This document shows, piece after piece, positions 54,731 through 62,986 of a stretch of 64,000 nucleotides of DNA. Positions within the stretch are counted from its first letter, which is position 1. Every line of letters starts with the position of its first letter. The notes under the pieces are model-generated. The model searched no databases. It was not told the origin of the DNA and saw only the letters and a list, made by a program, of their open reading frames with translations. The position numbers and the translations under genes were made by a program. Location of the stretch: assembly GCA_001803205.1 (NCBI GenBank), contig MHBE01000005.1, positions 62,001 through 126,000 of the forward strand, given 5' to 3'. Origin of the DNA: Lentisphaerae bacterium GWF2_38_69 (GTDB lineage: Bacteria; Verrucomicrobiota; Lentisphaeria; Victivallales; GWF2-38-69).

Positions 54731-54967
54731 ATGCCTATTTTTGAATATCATTGTAAGAAATGTAATAATATTTTTGAGAAGCTTGTATCAGGGCAGCTTC
54801 AGGGAATTCATCAATGCCCCAAATGCAACTCAATGGAGACAGAAAAAATTTTATCCCGTTTCTCTTCTGGAATGACTGCAGGTAAAACTTCTTCTTGTCC
54901 TGCAAAAGCTGTGTGTGAACCAGCAGGCCATAGTTGCGGTGCATGCTGTCCCATGCATAGACACTAA
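54731..54967 (+). CDS. FmdB-family zinc ribbon protein
   Basis: 78 residues. The start MPIFEYHCKKCNNIFEKLV and QCPKCNS form the single zinc ribbon of the FmdB family (CxxC pairs at about residues 8-11 and 29-32). The tail (CPAKAVCEPAGHSCGACCPM) has five or six more cysteines and may bind a second metal. Role unproven; it follows the dehydratase/activase gene by 18 bp and is probably cotranscribed. Confidence 0.82.
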   Translation: MPIFEYHCKKCNNIFEKLVSGQLQGIHQCPKCNSMETEKILSRFSSGMTAGKTSSCPAKAVCEPAGHSCGACCPMHRH

Positions 54968-55009
54968 TATTTCTATTGGGATTACAATCTCAAACCAAAT
55001 TGTCTGACT

Positions 55010-55270
55010 TCATCCTTGATGATAGTTTTTCTTGGTTTTATGATTTTTTATGAGTATAAATTGTCCGCATTTTGGACAGATTGTGGTATTTTCTCTAGGA
55101 TTAACAAGAAAGGCATAGCGACATTCATTACATATGCAGAGTTTTCCTTCAGAAAGAGACCAATTACGGATATCATTCCTCCATGATTCTCTGACCCATA
55201 GAATTATAAGGTACACTATCCATAGAAGAAGATATATAAAAAAGACAGTAGCGTAAGAAGCTTGAAACAT
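55010..55270 (-). CDS. Membrane-anchored zinc ribbon protein
   Basis: 86 residues. One transmembrane helix at about 7-26, then a zinc ribbon with Cys47-x2-Cys50 and Cys65-x2-Cys68 (CNEC, CPKC). It starts one base after the TonB-like stop and is the last gene of that operon. The zinc ribbon would lie in the cytoplasm or periplasm depending on orientation. No known family assigned. Confidence 0.65.
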   Translation of the reverse strand: MFQASYATVFFIYLLLWIVYLIILWVRESWRNDIRNWSLSEGKLCICNECRYAFLVNPRENTTICPKCGQFILIKNHKTKKNYHQG

Positions 55271-55271
55271 A

Positions 55272-56102
55272 TTATTTCTCCTGTTCTTTATTATTATTAT
55301 TGCTATATACCGGAAGCCATTCTACCCTTGCAAAAATTAAATTATTTTTGAACTTATCATATATTTCATCGGGCCATTTACATACAGACAGATTCCTTAA
55401 AGCTATTTCGTCAAGTTCAGAAGAATTGGAACTTTCAATTATTCTTCCTGATAGAATGAGTGAAGGATTTTGCGGGATGTAAAGTTCAATGACGGTAGGG
55501 CCATGTGGGTTGAACTTTATTATTTTGTCTTTTTTATCAACTAAGTCGAAAAACTTAATATCTATAGGCATGCCAGTATAGAAATCTGTGACATAAGGAT
55601 ATGAAACTTTTTGGGAGAGCAGAGGGGCTTTTGCAATTGCCGGGGGGCGGGCGGTGTCAAACCATGTAAGTTTCGGCATATAATCGGAAAAAGTTAAACT
55701 ATTAACCGGAATATTCCTTATAGTTGTTTCTTGCTGTGTATTATCTGTGGCTGGTATGAATTTTCTATAATCGAGAATAGAGAAAACAGGCTGTTGAAGA
55801 CGAAAAGTTTCCTTTGATAAAAGGAGTTCACTGTAACCAAAATTTAAATTAGGAAGAACTATTAATGTTGGATTTTCATCTTTCATCCAGCTTATTATCT
55901 CCTTAAGAGAAGAAGGAATATTTTTGTTGTCTAATGGAAGCATTACAATGCCTGAGCGACTTGAAGATATTTCTTTTTTGACGGTATCAATAGGTGAAAA
56001 TAGTATAAAAAATAGAAGATGCGCAAGCAAGCATACTCCCAGAGCAAAGAACCATGGTTTGATTATCAGATTATATTTTTCTTTTAAAGGGAATGTTGAC
56101 AT
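55272..56102 (-). CDS. TonB-like energy-transducing protein
   Basis: 276 residues. The single N-terminal helix (about 17-35, GVCLLAHLLFFILF) carries a histidine at 28, as in TonB/TolA anchors, though the SxxxH serine is absent. There is no proline-rich spacer; a few prolines occur near 150. The C-terminal part, LSGRIIESSNSSELDEIALR (about 214-233) then VCKWPDE, matches the TonB C-terminal pattern (Gxvx..SSGxxxLDxxAlxxxxxW). It follows exbD by 5 bp, the expected place for TonB. No receptor gene is seen here. Confidence 0.7.
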   Translation of the reverse strand: MSTFPLKEKYNLIIKPWFFALGVCLLAHLLFFILFSPIDTVKKEISSSRSGIVMLPLDNKNIPSSLKEIISWMKDENPTLIVLPNLNFGYSELLLSKETFRLQQPVFSILDYRKFIPATDNTQQETTIRNIPVNSLTFSDYMPKLTWFDTARPPAIAKAPLLSQKVSYPYVTDFYTGMPIDIKFFDLVDKKDKIIKFNPHGPTVIELYIPQNPSLILSGRIIESSNSSELDEIALRNLSVCKWPDEIYDKFKNNLIFARVEWLPVYSNNNNKEQEK

Positions 56103-56107
56103 CAGAT

Positions 56108-56545
56108 TTAGTTTGTTTTATCCAATGGTACCTGAAAAGTTGTGCTCTTGATTGCTTCTACAGCCAGATAGACATTCAGATTAAGATTATTAGCCAGTGA
56201 CAAAATCTCAGTGACTGCTCCCTGCGGCGTATTTTTGTCAGCCCGTATAATAATGCTGTCAATTTCATATCTGGATGAGATATCGGCAAGTTGTTTCGCA
56301 ATGCTTTTGAAATCCATCACCTGATCATTGAAATAAAAATTTTGATTTTTATCAATGGTTATTACAATTTTCTCAGCATTAATAGGCTGTCCGATAGCGT
56401 GAGGCAGTTCAATGCTGATGGCCGACAACTGAACAAATGAACTGGAAAGAGTCATAAATATAAAAAGAAGAAAGGCAATGTTGATAAAAGGAACGAAGTA
56501 ATTGAAGGGGTTATTGATTATGTTAAGTTTAGTTTTTATCTTCAT
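56108..56545 (-). CDS. exbD: ExbD/TolR-like protein with Asn replacing the channel aspartate
   Basis: 145 residues with one N-terminal helix and a periplasmic ExbD fold (ISIELPHAIGQPINAEKIVI, DSIIIRADKNTPQGAVTEIL). ExbD passes the proton motive force from ExbB to TonB. The helix normally holds an essential aspartate (PLIDVVF; D25 in E. coli ExbD); here the codon at 56482-56480 is AAC, giving PFINIAF with Asn22. The gene starts 23 bp after exbB. The change may make it a non-proton-driven variant or an inactive paralogue. Confidence 0.85.
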   Translation of the reverse strand: MKIKTKLNIINNPFNYFVPFINIAFLLFIFMTLSSSFVQLSAISIELPHAIGQPINAEKIVITIDKNQNFYFNDQVMDFKSIAKQLADISSRYEIDSIIIRADKNTPQGAVTEILSLANNLNLNVYLAVEAIKSTTFQVPLDKTN

Positions 56546-56568
56546 TTTTTTAAGTTTATATAAGCTTG

Positions 56569-57216
56569 TTATTTTTGAGCTTTACTTGAATCGGCTTTAG
56601 GCATTTTGGATGAGCTGAAAAAGTATATTATTTCCGAGGAAGCTTTGTCTATTTCAGTAACAATATTCTGGATTCTTGATACCAGATAATTATAGGCAAC
56701 AGTACAAGGGATTGATACGCATAATCCTGCAGCAGTAGTAAGGAGTGCTTTCCAGATTGCTTCTGACAGTCCTACGGCGTTTACAAAGGCACCTTTTAAT
56801 TGTATTATCTGGAAAGCTTCTATCATGCCAAGAACTGTTCCAAGCAGTCCCAAGAGAGGAGTTATATAAGCAATTGTGGCTAAAATATTCATTTTTCTTT
56901 CCATTCTCGGGATTTCGTCTAAAGAGGCATTTATAGCAACCTGTTTTAAATCTGTATCATTTTGGGCATACCTTAATATCACTGCTCTTAAAACATGTGC
57001 TACAGGTCCTGGAGTTTCCTCACAAATACTAATAGCCTCAATAGTGTTTCCTTTTTTCAAGACATTAATAATTCCATTCAGAAGCTCTCCAGTATTTATT
57101 TGTGCTCTATGAATGTGAAACCATCGTTCCAGAACTATAACCAGGGCAATAAAACTGCAGAATGAAATTATCCACATTATTGAGCCCCCATATTCCATAA
57201 AAGTGACTAGAATCAT
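56569..57216 (-). CDS. exbB: ExbB/TolQ-like motor protein
   Basis: 215 residues, three membrane helices. The family core is intact: GGSIMWIISFCSFIALVIVLER at the start, given in pieces, then ITPLLGLLGTVLGMIEAF (about 121-138) and LLTTAAGLCVSIPCTVAYN (about 160-178) with the conserved threonines of the ion path. AAGGAG lies 11 bases before the ATG. It is located between the TPR gene and exbD. Confidence 0.9.
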   Translation of the reverse strand: MILVTFMEYGGSIMWIISFCSFIALVIVLERWFHIHRAQINTGELLNGIINVLKKGNTIEAISICEETPGPVAHVLRAVILRYAQNDTDLKQVAINASLDEIPRMERKMNILATIAYITPLLGLLGTVLGMIEAFQIIQLKGAFVNAVGLSEAIWKALLTTAAGLCVSIPCTVAYNYLVSRIQNIVTEIDKASSEIIYFFSSSKMPKADSSKAQK

Positions 57217-57224
57217 TATTGATT

Positions 57225-59798
57225 TTACTCCTTGAATTTATATAAATTTCTGATTTCATCTATTCTTTGTTCAAAATCGCTTACGGGAGCTATCTTGTGT
57301 TTAACCAGTTCTTTCAGTACACTAATTGCCGCAAAAGCCTTTTCCGAAGAATTTTCTTCCATAAGAAGCCTTGTAAGCGCTATGGCGCTTTTGACAAGCC
57401 ATATTTTTGAAGGATTATGTCCTGATTCAAGCTCAATGATGTTTGAGTAAAAAGCATCGTGATACGCTTCTATTGCTTTTTGTTTTTCTGAAATGATTTC
57501 ATAACACTTGCCTAGCTTATACAGTGTCTGAGTCTTTATAAAGATTGATATTTGAGGATAATCGAGAATCTTATTATAATTCTGAATTGCGCTTTGAATC
57601 AAGCTGTTTTTATCCTCACTAAAGTTGATTTCCGCAAAGAAACAATCACCAATTCTGCCAAGTGAAGCAATCGCGATTTCTTGATTATTGGAAACATCAT
57701 ATGCTGACTTATAAGCTTGAATAGCATCAGAATATTTCCCATCAGATGACAGAATGTCTCCCTTCAGGTAAAGAGCCCATGGATATATTGCAGTAGTAGG
57801 AAAGTTCTCTTCAATTTGAGATATTGCATCAAGAGCCTTCTTATTATCTTCGATGATTGAATATATAAAAGCTTCCTGATAAAAACATTTAGCTGCTACT
57901 TCAATATTGTCATTATTATTTTTAATTAAAAAGTCTATCATGTCCAGAGCTTTATCAAACTGTTTATCCTGTTGATAATATTCTACAAGCCAAAATACTA
58001 CCTGAACAGAATATTGTGAATCAGGGTAAGACGATAGAAAGATCTGAGAGTATTTCGAGACAGCGTCAAAATTTTTCAAAGAGATATCTGAATATATGAG
58101 TTTATATAGAGTTATTTCTCTTAATGGAGAGTCTTTATAGTTATCTAGAAGTTGGTGAAAATAAAAAGCGGCATTGTCATTTTTCTGAATTACAAGTGAT
58201 AAAGATCCCGCTTCAAATAATGCTTCAGGAGCTAATTCGGATTCAGGATTATTCTGAACAAACTCAGAAAATTTTTCTATGGCCTGAGTAAAATTATTGA
58301 GCTTTTCAAGACATAACGCATACATAAAATAGGGAGAGGGTTTTATTAGCGAGTCAGGAAATTTATTTATGAGAAGTTTAATAGTTTCTTCTGCTGAATC
58401 AAATTCATTTAGGTTCATATAAACCTGTGACTCTTTATTCAGGCATAGTTCTGCGTAAGCGGGATATTCGTTTCTAATCGATATAAATTCTTTTAAAGCA
58501 GAACGGTAATCGTTTTTTGCAAATAGAACTTCAGCTTTTAAATATTTTGCATGGCTGACTGACTCAGAATCTTTGCTTTTAGAAATGACATAGTCGAAGT
58601 ATTTGTCGGCAAGTTGATAATTTTTCAAAGCCAGGTCGTTTCTGCCAAAAAGAAGAGCTAGTTTAACCGTATCGAGATCAGGAGAAAGGTCAAAGAAAAA
58701 GTATTTTTTTGATAAATCAGCAAGATCTTCTTCATGTTTTTCTCTCATCAAAGCTTCGGAAAGAGTTAACAGGACTTTGCCATTTATGCCAGCTTTTGGG
58801 AATGCTTCAAGGAACATTTTAGCTGTCCGAATAGCTTGATCTAAATTATTCAATTTAAGACAGGTATTGATTTTGAGAATTACGGAGAGTTCTTTGCTGT
58901 ACATGTCAGGAGCAAGATAAAAAGCATCGTCTATAACTGAAAGAGCTTCGCTGTATTGATCAGATTTTATCAATGAAGAAGAGAGGCTGTAGGCTACAAA
59001 GAACCATAGATAATCAGGGCCAATAGCTTGAGGTCTGATTTGTTCATAGAGATTTTTTGCTGATTTAAGATTATTCTGCATGCAAAAAATATAGATATTT
59101 ATCAATTCATTTTTCAAGTTGTTTGATTTTTTTGTAGCCTCAGATTCTGAACTAATAATTTTCCTGGCTTCATCAAAATTATTTGTTGCCAGAGTAATCA
59201 TTATCATTTCCTGTGAAGCCATACTGGCTAGATCTTCGGATTTTTGAGCTATGGCTTTTTCTCTGAGTTCTGTGAAAAGTTTGTAAGAGGAATTAAGATC
59301 TCCCATTCTAAGCACGCTTAACGCTTTGCCAAAAAGAGAATTGAGGTAAATTGCATCATTTGTGGATGCAGAGTTGGTCAGGATTTCGTTAAAAGTTGAG
59401 GAAGCTTCATCTAATTTTTCCTCATAAAGAAAAATTTCTGCCTTCCAGTAAGCAAGAATTCTCTGGTCTTCAGGGTGAGTTGGGAAATATTGTGCGAATT
59501 TTGTTGAAAGTTCACTATAAAGCCTCTTGGCCTCATCTATGTTGTTAGCTCTCAAGCAAGTCGCAATCAAGCAGAAATAAGCATCTCTTATTGCGGGAGA
59601 ATCTCCAACAGCGTCTTTGAGGTAGTTTTCGTAATAATTCATTGCAACATCATAAAGGCCGCTGTCAAAGGCTTTGTCGCCCAGCAGTCTTTTCTGGTAT
59701 TGAAGAGAAGTTGAATACAAAAAAAATGGCAGAAAAAATAAGACCAAGAACAAAAATATTCCTGTTTTTCCTGCCATTGATTTAATAGGGTAAAACAT
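57225..59798 (-). CDS. TPR-repeat exported protein
   Basis: 857 residues. A hydrophobic helix (about 13-29) acts as a signal peptide or anchor. The rest is a long array of tetratricopeptide repeats of about 34 residues, for instance DAIQAYKSAYDVSNNQEIAI, FTQAIEKFSEFVQNNPES and DLALKNYQLADKYFDYVIS. It resembles YbgF/outer-membrane assembly TPR proteins. The gene lies 18 bp after recA and 8 bp before exbB; it likely works in the TonB-like complex. ATG 59777 is an alternative start. Confidence 0.85.
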   Translation of the reverse strand: MFYPIKSMAGKTGIFLFLVLFFLPFFLYSTSLQYQKRLLGDKAFDSGLYDVAMNYYENYLKDAVGDSPAIRDAYFCLIATCLRANNIDEAKRLYSELSTKFAQYFPTHPEDQRILAYWKAEIFLYEEKLDEASSTFNEILTNSASTNDAIYLNSLFGKALSVLRMGDLNSSYKLFTELREKAIAQKSEDLASMASQEMIMITLATNNFDEARKIISSESEATKKSNNLKNELINIYIFCMQNNLKSAKNLYEQIRPQAIGPDYLWFFVAYSLSSSLIKSDQYSEALSVIDDAFYLAPDMYSKELSVILKINTCLKLNNLDQAIRTAKMFLEAFPKAGINGKVLLTLSEALMREKHEEDLADLSKKYFFFDLSPDLDTVKLALLFGRNDLALKNYQLADKYFDYVISKSKDSESVSHAKYLKAEVLFAKNDYRSALKEFISIRNEYPAYAELCLNKESQVYMNLNEFDSAEETIKLLINKFPDSLIKPSPYFMYALCLEKLNNFTQAIEKFSEFVQNNPESELAPEALFEAGSLSLVIQKNDNAAFYFHQLLDNYKDSPLREITLYKLIYSDISLKNFDAVSKYSQIFLSSYPDSQYSVQVVFWLVEYYQQDKQFDKALDMIDFLIKNNNDNIEVAAKCFYQEAFIYSIIEDNKKALDAISQIEENFPTTAIYPWALYLKGDILSSDGKYSDAIQAYKSAYDVSNNQEIAIASLGRIGDCFFAEINFSEDKNSLIQSAIQNYNKILDYPQISIFIKTQTLYKLGKCYEIISEKQKAIEAYHDAFYSNIIELESGHNPSKIWLVKSAIALTRLLMEENSSEKAFAAISVLKELVKHKIAPVSDFEQRIDEIRNLYKFKE

Positions 59799-59816
59799 TC
59801 AAGAGAGAATGGAAAT

Positions 59817-60893
59817 TTATGAAACTGAGATTGTTGTCTGAGGATTTGACAATTTAGCTGCATTAAGCTGCTTAACTTTTTCCCTGATAGAAGTTAATAA
59901 TTTATTTTCAAGTTCTGGATTCTGTTTGATAAGTTCTTTTACCATGTCTCTTCCCTGGCCTAATTGTTCTCCGCCAAAAGAAAGCCATGCTCCTTTCTTT
60001 TCGATTATTCCCGTATCAATTCCAACATCAAGAATAGAACCGGCTCTAGAGATGCCTTCGCTGAATTCTATATCAAATTCAGCTTCTCTAAATGGTGGAG
60101 CTAGTTTGTTTTTAACTACTTTAACTTTTGTTCTACTTCCAATCTGTTCACCTTTTGCGTCTTTTATTGGAGATGATCTTCTTATATCTAGGCGGATGGA
60201 ACTGTAGAATTTCAGGGCATTGCCTCCTGTAGTTGTCTCCGGATTCCCAAAAACTATTCCGATTTTGGAACGGATCTGATTGGTAAAAATAACGCAAGTC
60301 CTGCTTTTATTGATTGCTCCTGTCATCTTTCTGAGGGCTTGAGACATGAGGCGCGCCTGAAGACCCATATGTGAATCTCCCATGGAACCTTCAATCTCAG
60401 CTCTAGGTACCAGGGCTGCTACAGAGTCGATAACCAGAACATCTATTGAATTGCTTCGTATAAGGGTTTCAGCGATATTGAGAGCATCTTCTCCGCTGTC
60501 AGGCTGGGAAACCAGCAAGTCAGCAACTTTTACTCCAATCTTTTCTGCATAAGAAGCGTCTAAAGCATTTTCAGCGTCAATTATGGCACAAATGCCACCA
60601 GCTTTTTGTGCATTGGCAATGACATGAAGGCATACTGTTGTTTTGCCTGAAGATTCCGGACCGTATATTTCTACAACTCTGCCTCTTGGCAATCCTCCTA
60701 CCCCCAGAGCTATGTCAAGGGCAAGGGAGCCTGTACTAATTGTAGCTATGTCATTGTGAAAAGAGTCATCGCCAAGGAACATTATCGAACCTTTGCCGTA
60801 TTCTTTTTCAATCTGATTAATGACAAGAGCTAGATTTTTATCTTTTGAAGTTTTGTCATCAGTTTTTTTCCCGAGGTTTTTTTCGTCAGCCAT
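59817..60893 (-). CDS. recA: RecA recombinase
   Basis: 358 residues, full length. RecA forms filaments for homologous recombination and SOS signalling. Walker [10 protein letters not shown] (about 70-78), [18 protein letters not shown] (Walker B), loop 1 [18 protein letters not shown] and [19 protein letters not shown] with [10 protein letters not shown] are present. No SOS box of the E. coli or Bacillus type is found in its promoter region. Confidence 0.98.
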   Translation of the reverse strand: MADEKNLGKKTDDKTSKDKNLALVINQIEKEYGKGSIMFLGDDSFHNDIATISTGSLALDIALGVGGLPRGRVVEIYGPESSGKTTVCLHVIANAQKAGGICAIIDAENALDASYAEKIGVKVADLLVSQPDSGEDALNIAETLIRSNSIDVLVIDSVAALVPRAEIEGSMGDSHMGLQARLMSQALRKMTGAINKSRTCVIFTNQIRSKIGIVFGNPETTTGGNALKFYSSIRLDIRRSSPIKDAKGEQIGSRTKVKVVKNKLAPPFREAEFDIEFSEGISRAGSILDVGIDTGIIEKKGAWLSFGGEQLGQGRDMVKELIKQNPELENKLLTSIREKVKQLNAAKLSNPQTTISVS

Positions 60894-60946
60894 AAGTTTA
60901 CCCGCCTAAAATGATATTTAGAAGTTAAGTGTCAAACAAAGGGAAA

Positions 60947-60974
60947 ATTATAATAAAAAAAAGGCTTTTTACAA
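60947..60974 (-). promoter_or_regulatory. Putative promoter of recA
   Basis: Minus strand TTGTAA (60974-60969), 16 bp spacer, TATAAT (60952-60947). About 55 nt of leader. Confidence 0.55.
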
Positions 60975-61017
60975 GATAAATGTATATTTTTGGGTTCTTT
61001 TAATGCAAAGAATAACA

Positions 61018-61046
61018 TCGACAATACAAAATGACTCTGCTATACT
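61018..61046 (+). promoter_or_regulatory. Putative promoter of the peptide-binding protein gene
   Basis: TCGACA (61018-61023), 17 bp spacer, TATACT (61041-61046). Initiation near 61053 excludes the upstream ATG at 61003 and supports ATG 61093. Confidence 0.6.
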
Positions 61047-61092
61047 CAACTTATTTATCAAACCTCTAAGCAAAGTAGGATTTTTTATTTAT

Positions 61093-62982
61093 ATGGCAAA
61101 AGACAGAAAATTTTTGACTAATATACTGCTAATTATTCTTGTAGCTTTAGTTATAACTATAGGAATAGTAATAGTAAAAGCTATTGACTATTCAAGATTT
61201 AAAACAGAGGAACTGAAAAATTCGATAAGCCATATTGAAAGGAAGCTTAACGACATCGAAATGAATCTTAAAAACTCCAAGTCCTCAAGAGGGCAGAGTG
61301 ATTATGAAGAGTCAAGATCCCGTAATATTGCCAACTTATCATATTTTGATCCTGATGCTGATTTTGGAGGAACGATAATTAACTGCGAGAGGACAGCAAG
61401 CGAAAATATGAATAACATATTGAGCAACGAGAAGTTTGTTAGCGATATCTGGTCATACACAAACAGTTCTTTAACTTCAAGAGACTATTCTGATCCGGAT
61501 CTGATTGAACCTCTTATGGCTGAGAAATGGGATTTATCAGAGGACAAACTTGTTTACGACATAACGATTAAGCCTGGAATTTTATGGCATGACTTTAAAG
61601 ACCCTGTGTCGGGAAAAGAATGGAAAAATATAGAAGTAACTGCTGAAGATTTTAAATTCTATGTTGATGTAATTAAAGATGAAAGCGTAGACTGTGCCCC
61701 TTTGAGAGTTTATTTTCAGGACTTGGACAGGATTGAAGTGCTTTCCAGATATCGTTTTAAAGTTTACTGGAAGAAGAAATATTTTCTATCTGAGGCTTGG
61801 ACTTTGGGGTTAAGCCCGCTGCCAAAGCATTTCTATAAGGACTACGAAGTGTCTTTTGACGGTAAAAAATTCAATAACGATTATGCAAGAAATAAACTTG
61901 TTATAGGCTGCGGTCCATACAGGTTTGTCAGATTTGATCCAGGACAGAGAATAATTCTAAAAAGATGGGAGAAATATTTCGGATCAAAATATGGGATAGC
62001 CCCGCCATTGGAAACAGTTGTTTTTGAAATAATAAATCATCCCAATACCCAATTTCAGGCATTGCTCTCAAATGACATAGATAAAATGGATTTAACGCCC
62101 GACCAATGGGTAAGTAAAACTGATATTCCGGAATTTGATTCTGAAAGCAGCAACTTCAAAATCAGAAAAATGAACTTTCCTTCCAGAACATATACTTATA
62201 TAGCTTATAACGAGAAAAACCCTCTTTTTCAGGATAAAAGAGTTCGTCAGGCCATGACTTATCTAGTTGACAGGGAGAAAATACTCAAAGTTGCCTACAA
62301 TGGTTTGGGAAGAATTGTTTCGGGGCCTTTTTTTATTGACAGCCCTTACTATGACCAGGCTGTAAAACCTTATGAATTTTCACCTGAGAAAGCAAGATTA
62401 TTGTTAAAAGAAGCCGGTTGGGAAGACCATGATGGAGACGGAACACTCGATAAAGATGGAAAGAAGTTTGAATTCACTGTTCTTTCAGTGGCTCAAAGCA
62501 CCATTCAGGAAAAAATGTTTCCGATAATAGACGAAGATATGAAGAAGGTTGGAATTGCAATGAATGTTAATAAAATTGAGTGGTCTGTTTTTCTTCAAAG
62601 ACTGGATAAGAAAAATTATGATGTGGTGTCTCTTGCATGGGCTCTTCCTTTGGATCCTGACCCAACCCAGGTATTTCATAGCTCAGGAGCTGATATAGAA
62701 AGTTCAAGTAATCATATAAGCTTTAAAAGTAAAGAAATTGATAAGCTTCTTGATGAATTAAGAGACTGTTTTGATCAAAACAGGCGTGTGGAGATATGCC
62801 ATTACATACATAAAATTCTTCATGAAGAGCAACCTTATACATTCCTTTTTTGTCCTGACGAACTTCTTGGTATAAATGCAAGATATGAAAATGTAAGGCT
62901 TTTTCCAAAATATCCTGTTGTACCAGAAGAGATTATGTGGACTCCCAAAAGCAAACAATCTACAATGAAGATAAGTAATTAA
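61093..62982 (+). CDS. Membrane-anchored oligopeptide-type solute-binding protein (SBP_bac_5)
   Basis: 629 residues. An N-terminal helix (about 10-33) with no lipobox or clear cleavage site is followed by a short coiled coil (about 35-65), so it seems anchored rather than free. The binding fold is DppA/OppA-like: PLMAEKWDLSEDKLVYDITI, VTAEDFKFYVDVIK, YIAYNEKNPLFQDKRVRQAM and SPEKARLLLKEAGWEDHDGD. No permease or ATPase follows; priA starts 4 bp after its stop. Ligand unknown; a sensor role is possible. Confidence 0.87.
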   Translation: MAKDRKFLTNILLIILVALVITIGIVIVKAIDYSRFKTEELKNSISHIERKLNDIEMNLKNSKSSRGQSDYEESRSRNIANLSYFDPDADFGGTIINCERTASENMNNILSNEKFVSDIWSYTNSSLTSRDYSDPDLIEPLMAEKWDLSEDKLVYDITIKPGILWHDFKDPVSGKEWKNIEVTAEDFKFYVDVIKDESVDCAPLRVYFQDLDRIEVLSRYRFKVYWKKKYFLSEAWTLGLSPLPKHFYKDYEVSFDGKKFNNDYARNKLVIGCGPYRFVRFDPGQRIILKRWEKYFGSKYGIAPPLETVVFEIINHPNTQFQALLSNDIDKMDLTPDQWVSKTDIPEFDSESSNFKIRKMNFPSRTYTYIAYNEKNPLFQDKRVRQAMTYLVDREKILKVAYNGLGRIVSGPFFIDSPYYDQAVKPYEFSPEKARLLLKEAGWEDHDGDGTLDKDGKKFEFTVLSVAQSTIQEKMFPIIDEDMKKVGIAMNVNKIEWSVFLQRLDKKNYDVVSLAWALPLDPDPTQVFHSSGADIESSSNHISFKSKEIDKLLDELRDCFDQNRRVEICHYIHKILHEEQPYTFLFCPDELLGINARYENVRLFPKYPVVPEEIMWTPKSKQSTMKISN

Positions 62983-62986
62983 TATA

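Noticed and set aside
60894-61002. SOS/LexA box before recA
   Set aside because: Neither CTGT-N8-ACAG nor GAAC-N4-GTTC is found; LexA control cannot be claimed.
61003-61092. Upstream extension of the peptide-binding protein
   Set aside because: A good promoter lies inside it, so it is not transcribed with the gene.
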